Of a DNA stretch of 64,000 nt, positions 59,901 through 64,000 are shown piece after piece. The number at the start of each line of letters is the position of its first letter. Within the stretch, counting starts at the first letter, position 1. The stretch comes from Linepithema humile (Eukaryota > Arthropoda > Insecta > Hymenoptera > Formicidae): contig NC_090133.1 of the NCBI RefSeq assembly GCF_040581485.1, positions 22,408,139 through 22,472,138 on the forward strand, written 5' to 3'. The notes beneath the pieces were generated by a model. It made no database searches. It saw only the letters and a program-made list of their open reading frames with translations, and was not told the origin of the DNA. A program made the translations under genes and the position numbers.

Positions 59901-61290
59901 CACAAACGTAAATATATTAATGAATTATGATATATTTGAAATAATTTATTTAATAAAAAAGGAGTGCATGTTTTATTAACAATTTATTTACAATTTTGAA
60001 ATATATATTTATTCTTGCTATACGTCAATTTCTTCGCAATCTTTCCTAGCCTACCCATGCATCCGTGGTCCTATGGCTTAACACTAAAACTACCAAAGCG
60101 GTCAAAATGACAGGTTTATTCTTTTTAGAATAATTATTTAAATTTATAATGTATTTGTTGAGATTTTTTTCTGTGACTTGTTGCATTGTGTTAAATAATT
60201 TAATTAATTAATGTACTTTTTCTCTTTATCACTTTTTATAAAAAAAGAAAAAAGAAATAGAAGTTGGTATATGTTAATCGTCGGTAGTTCCAGTGTTGAT
60301 CCCATGGTTGAGCATGGACTTTCGAAATTCGTGGTCCCATTGATGATGGTCGAGCACGGATCTCGAAACATTGATATGATCGAACATTGAACAATGGTCG
60401 ACTATCAATACAAATTTCGGACGCAACTAGCGAAAACTGAGCTGAGCTCTGCGCTAGAGTCCTGCGAGAAACATCGAGACAATCGCTCTCGGATTTTCGA
60501 TGCAAATAGCGGTAACTGAGCTGAGCTCTGCGCCAAGCATCACTCGAAAAACGCCGAGGTCGTTATCCTCGGAATTCTCTCAAGTGAGAGATGTCATTTG
60601 CGTACACGAAAATGCGTATAACGTGATATTAAATCGATACTTATAAATTAAATCGTTAATCGTTAAATCATTACCTCTATCCGCGTTTCTCGGTTTATTT
60701 GATTTACACGAGTTTTCAGATATCTACATCTTTTATTAGGTAGGATTTTCTATTAGATAGAATTGTTTTATTAGGTAGGATTTTTTGTTAGGCAGGATTA
60801 AACAATTTTGTATAAATTTTGTATTTTTTTTATTTCTGTGCATCGATAAATATTGAAACTTCTGCTTTGACAGTGAGTTTGTAGTTTATTGATGACAAAA
60901 ATAATAATAAAACTTCGGGTGGGCAAACAGCAAGATTCTCTTTCGAAAAACGAAAGATGTTTCTTGCGCAAATAAAGCATTATATTGAAAGTAAGGCGTT
61001 TAGATGTTTAAATATATAGAAAATAACTTTCACGATAGGAAAGTTTTCTACAGTTTTATAAGATACTTTGCTCTTTTCAAATAAAATTTTTTAAATTTTC
61101 CATAAATCTTTTAAACGTTTAAACGTCTTTATTGACATCTTGATAGCAAATAAACTATTATATTAATTTTTATAATTGAAATATCGAGTTCAAAGGAATG
61201 ATGAGGGTACATCTTCCTTTTATTTAATATTATTTTTGTTTTATGTTATTTTGTGTATTATTTCAGTGAAAAATTAAGAGGGCAATATAT
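56956..61290 (+). repeat. Copy C of the spliced-looking repeat unit
   Basis: Almost identical to copy A. It starts inside the first exon-like block (TAGGAGGCATCAGGCGACGG, ending at a GTAAGT donor near 56993). An intron of about 365 bases follows, then the 676-base block 57359-58034, the 51-base block 58313-58363, a 61-codon frame at 58961-59146, the small inverted-repeat element (about 60079-60296) and two minisatellite units. Similarity with copy B ends at AAGAGGGCAATATA (61290). The start is truncated by the R1-type element. Confidence 0.78.
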
Positions 61291-62064
61291 ATAAGAAAAT
61301 ATATAAAAAGGTAATATAAAACAAATTATTGTTAATTCTATTTTAAATTATTTTGTTATATATTGTTACATATATTTTCCTCTATTCATTTTTCGATAAA
61401 AAAATGTTTCGTTTATTTGGAAATTTCATTTGTATTTTTTTGCGATTATCTACTTATCACTTAAGAGATATGAATGTTTTTTTCAATTTCTTACATAATT
61501 GCGATTACCGTTGTAGTCGATCTCTTATATGTAAAACGATGCAAATGGAATCTTCAATAAATGTACAATATGAATATAAATGTACAAAATAAAATTTCCA
61601 ATTCGACAATATTCACATTTATTTGTTTTAGGTTATCGAACAATGATATATTATGACAATGAAAAATGAAGAATAGTTTCCTAAAACAAAATAAATATTT
61701 TTTAGATTTTTATTAAATGCTTTTATTTTTTAGGTGTAATTTGTCAGGTATGATTTTTCAGACTTTTATTTAATGTTTCTTTATCTTTTATATTTATATA
61801 TTTGATATGTATATGTATATCTGGTTAATGCTTTTAAGAAAGTTTTTTAACATGCTGTTTGATGTAGCGTCATAAAAATTTTAATTTTTATCTATAATTA
61901 TTTTCAGATTTTAACTTAATATTTTAATTTTTCAGATTTTAATTAAGTTTTTATTTTTTAGGTGTGATTTTGCAGGTATAATTTTTATTTTTATTTAATG
62001 TTTCTTTATCTTTTACACACATTAAAATATATAATTTTGTAATACATATAATTGTTATATTGAA
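61291..62064. other. AT-rich spacer
   Basis: Low-complexity AT-rich DNA with repeated TTTTTAGGTGTGATTT-like and TTATTTAATGTTTCTTTATC segments (about 61733-61800 and 61960-62010), a loose local duplication. No gene recognised. Confidence 0.4.
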
Positions 62065-62068
62065 TTAA

Positions 62069-62856
62069 CCAGTTGAGTGGTAATGTATCATATATGTACA
62101 AAAAAAAAGTGCCAAACGTGGTAATGTATCATATATGTACATTTCTAAATAACTTCACTAATTTTCAACAGATTTACATAAAAGTTGATATCCTAAGGTT
62201 TTTTGGACTGCTGAACTCGAATCTATTGTCAAAATTGTAAAATTTAAAATGGCGGATCCAATATGGCGATTGTTAATTGTTAAAACGACTAAAATATTAG
62301 AGTTAGGTGAAATATTTATTTGTAGAGCTTTTTATGAGCTTCATTTTTTGTTTGACAACTTTTTTCGTACAATGAATATTTTCTGAAACAATTAACAAAA
62401 ACAGTTTTATTTTTTAACCTTTGAGGGGGGCTAGGGGGCGGAGGGGGCATTTGCGCCAAAAATCCATTTGGAAATATTATTTACTAGATAAAATAAGTAT
62501 TTAGATAAAATAAGTATTTAGGCTGAATATAAGCCAAATCGGAGGTGATAGCTTTTCGGAAGTCTTCCTCCCTTTTTTGATCCATCTCCACTTTTAACTG
62601 GAAAGTCGTAGTAAACATTTTCAAAAATCATTGTTCTTGTCTTGAAACGCCCTTTCAAATAATCCCTACTCGATCCATAGTGCCATTTAACATTTTAGAC
62701 CCCTATTCTGCTCCCCGCCCCCAGGGGCAGGGGGGGGGGGAATCCACACCCATTCCGAAAAGTTGCTTTTTCGAAAACTTTGAACCCATGTTTCACCGTT
62801 TTCCGATATTCTAACTTTTGACACAAATCTTTCGGAAAAGTCTACCACTCAACTGG
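62069..62856. mobile_element. Non-autonomous TTAA-targeting DNA element, 788 bases
   Basis: Ends CCAGTTGAGTGGTA and, inverted, TACCACTCAACTGG are perfect over about 14 bases. TTAA flanks both sides (62065-62068 and 62857-62860), the target duplication of piggyBac-type (and Kolobok-type) elements. Near the left end TAATGTATCATATATGTAC is repeated twice. The interior has G/C runs (about 62427-62455 and 62717-62750) but no transposase frame, so movement would depend on an enzyme from elsewhere. Confidence 0.85.
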
Positions 62857-62860
62857 TTAA

Positions 62861-64000
62861 CATTTATCTTATGACGATGTTGGATAAACAAATATGGGAA
62901 ATATTTGCCGAATCGATAACAATTGATAAGTGTATTACCAGAAAACAAATATATGTATTTGTGTACAAATTAATTAAATATATCGAGCTATTTGTGTGTT
63001 ATCATAGATTTGGTTCTGTATTTCTTGTACGGCGTATGGCATAGTAATAACCGAGAAAGGAAGTTATCATCGAAATCTACTGACAAAAAAAATGGCGAAA
63101 AAAAATTTCTAATGGCAAAGCATGGGGAAATGGTGACGTTTCTCATTACACGTGATAAACTAAGAAATGGTTATAATAATGTGTATTTAGTGCTCTAACA
63201 TTCTTGCGTTGTATAGTTAAATATATTTTATACATTTATAAATAAAATTTTATTATAACTATATACTATTATTTTATACTATATCTTTATCATTTATCTA
63301 TTTTATACTATTGCTTTAGCATTTATTTTATACTGTATACTATATCAATACAAAACAAATTAAAAACTGAACTATGTTTTCTCTTCCTCTCATTGTTAAA
63401 ATTTTATAATAATACAATATATTGGCAAAAATTTGATTAATTATTATGAAAGAAACAACTCGAAAATATAATTGCACGTTCGGGATTCACGATAACAATC
63501 AACGATAGCAAAGAGAAATAAAAAGTCGTATAGTTAATTTTGTACGTCGTCTGTGTCGCGTTTATACTACGCCTAAACTACTTGAATACGCTTTCTATGT
63601 TTTATGCATAAAAATGAAATGTATTCATTAATATATTCGCGTTTTACAGCATTGACAGCACTTTTTTATGTCATATCATAACATTAAAATATAAATAAAT
63701 ATGTAAACTTTCATAAATAAATTATTATCACAATTTTTGCAGCGTTATTTTAAACTCGTTAGCCTTGTCTAAGATGAGAATTGATTTTATTCCATTAAAA
63801 TACCGCATTTTAATACATTTACGACGTTTTACGTTGTCTTATATTTTTATATAAATAAATATATAAGTTAAAATTAAAAATAAATATCCTCGAAATAAAA
63901 TGTTTAAAAAAGAAATACTGTTTTGTATGTGTATGAATACCGACTTTCCACACAATAAATCTCGATGAAATAAATTTTGCAAAATACACGGTTTAACGAG
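62861..64000. other. AT-rich end of the window, no gene recognised
   Basis: A 68-codon frame at 62992-63198 has no recognisable similarity. The remainder is AT-rich with short TATACTAT-type repeats near 63260-63350. Confidence 0.4.

Noticed and set aside
1..64000. tRNA or rRNA genes
   Set aside because: I scanned for obvious T-arm and rRNA-like segments and saw none I could support; a covariance-model search would be needed to exclude them fully.

Overview
The window is nuclear DNA from an insect, very probably a hymenopteran (ant- or bee-like). The base composition is AT-rich, the genes carry short GT-AG introns (often 66-300 bases), and there is an insect pro-resilin and a Dah/dystrotelin-type gene. 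The hymenopteran assignment is inference; the insect assignment is firm. Nothing prokaryotic is present.

The left part, 1-23.9 kb, is ordinary and gene-dense. I could join exons into complete reading frames for eight genes. In order: pro-resilin (minus, runs off the left edge); RPUSD1-type pseudouridine synthase (plus); XRCC3/spn-B RAD51 paralog (minus); RIOK1 atypical kinase (minus); Dah/dystrotelin-like protein (plus); glycerophosphodiester phosphodiesterase GDE1 (minus); very-long-chain 3-hydroxyacyl-CoA dehydratase (plus); mitochondrial ribosomal protein L37 (plus); CDK20/CCRK kinase (minus). They are unrelated housekeeping or structural genes, not an operon. RPUSD1/XRCC3, Dah/GDE1 and mRpL37/CDK20 are convergent pairs. 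A decayed mariner element sits exactly at the RPUSD1/XRCC3 convergence and supplies the present RPUSD1 stop codon.

The right part, 24-64 kb, is a repeat island with no conserved host gene I can name. Its framework is a roughly 4-5 kb unit present as copy A (minus, about 25.4-30.8 kb, with an internal tandem duplication), copy B (plus, about 35.8-39.9 kb) and copy C (plus, about 57.0-61.3 kb). Every copy keeps the same order of exon-like blocks bounded by good splice signals: a block of about 676 bases, then a block of 51 bases. Between A and B lies a centre of nested inverted repeats (about 30.8-35.8 kb) with diverged relatives of the same blocks, one of which reads as a short open spliced frame (32486-32854). 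Between B and C lie nested transposons: a Copia gag-pol fragment split by a hAT element that itself contains a 461-base foldback MITE, a Penelope-like 3' end with a GIY-YIG domain, a six-copy tandem array of a 752-base unit that also carries splice signals, and a decayed R1-clade LINE. A 788-base element with TTAA target duplications lies at 62.1-62.9 kb.

The most unusual part is the spliced repeat family with its palindromic centre and the near-identical 752-base array, whose exon-like block begins with the same acceptor and ATCAAC start as the family. Whether this family makes protein, non-coding RNA or nothing cannot be settled from sequence alone.
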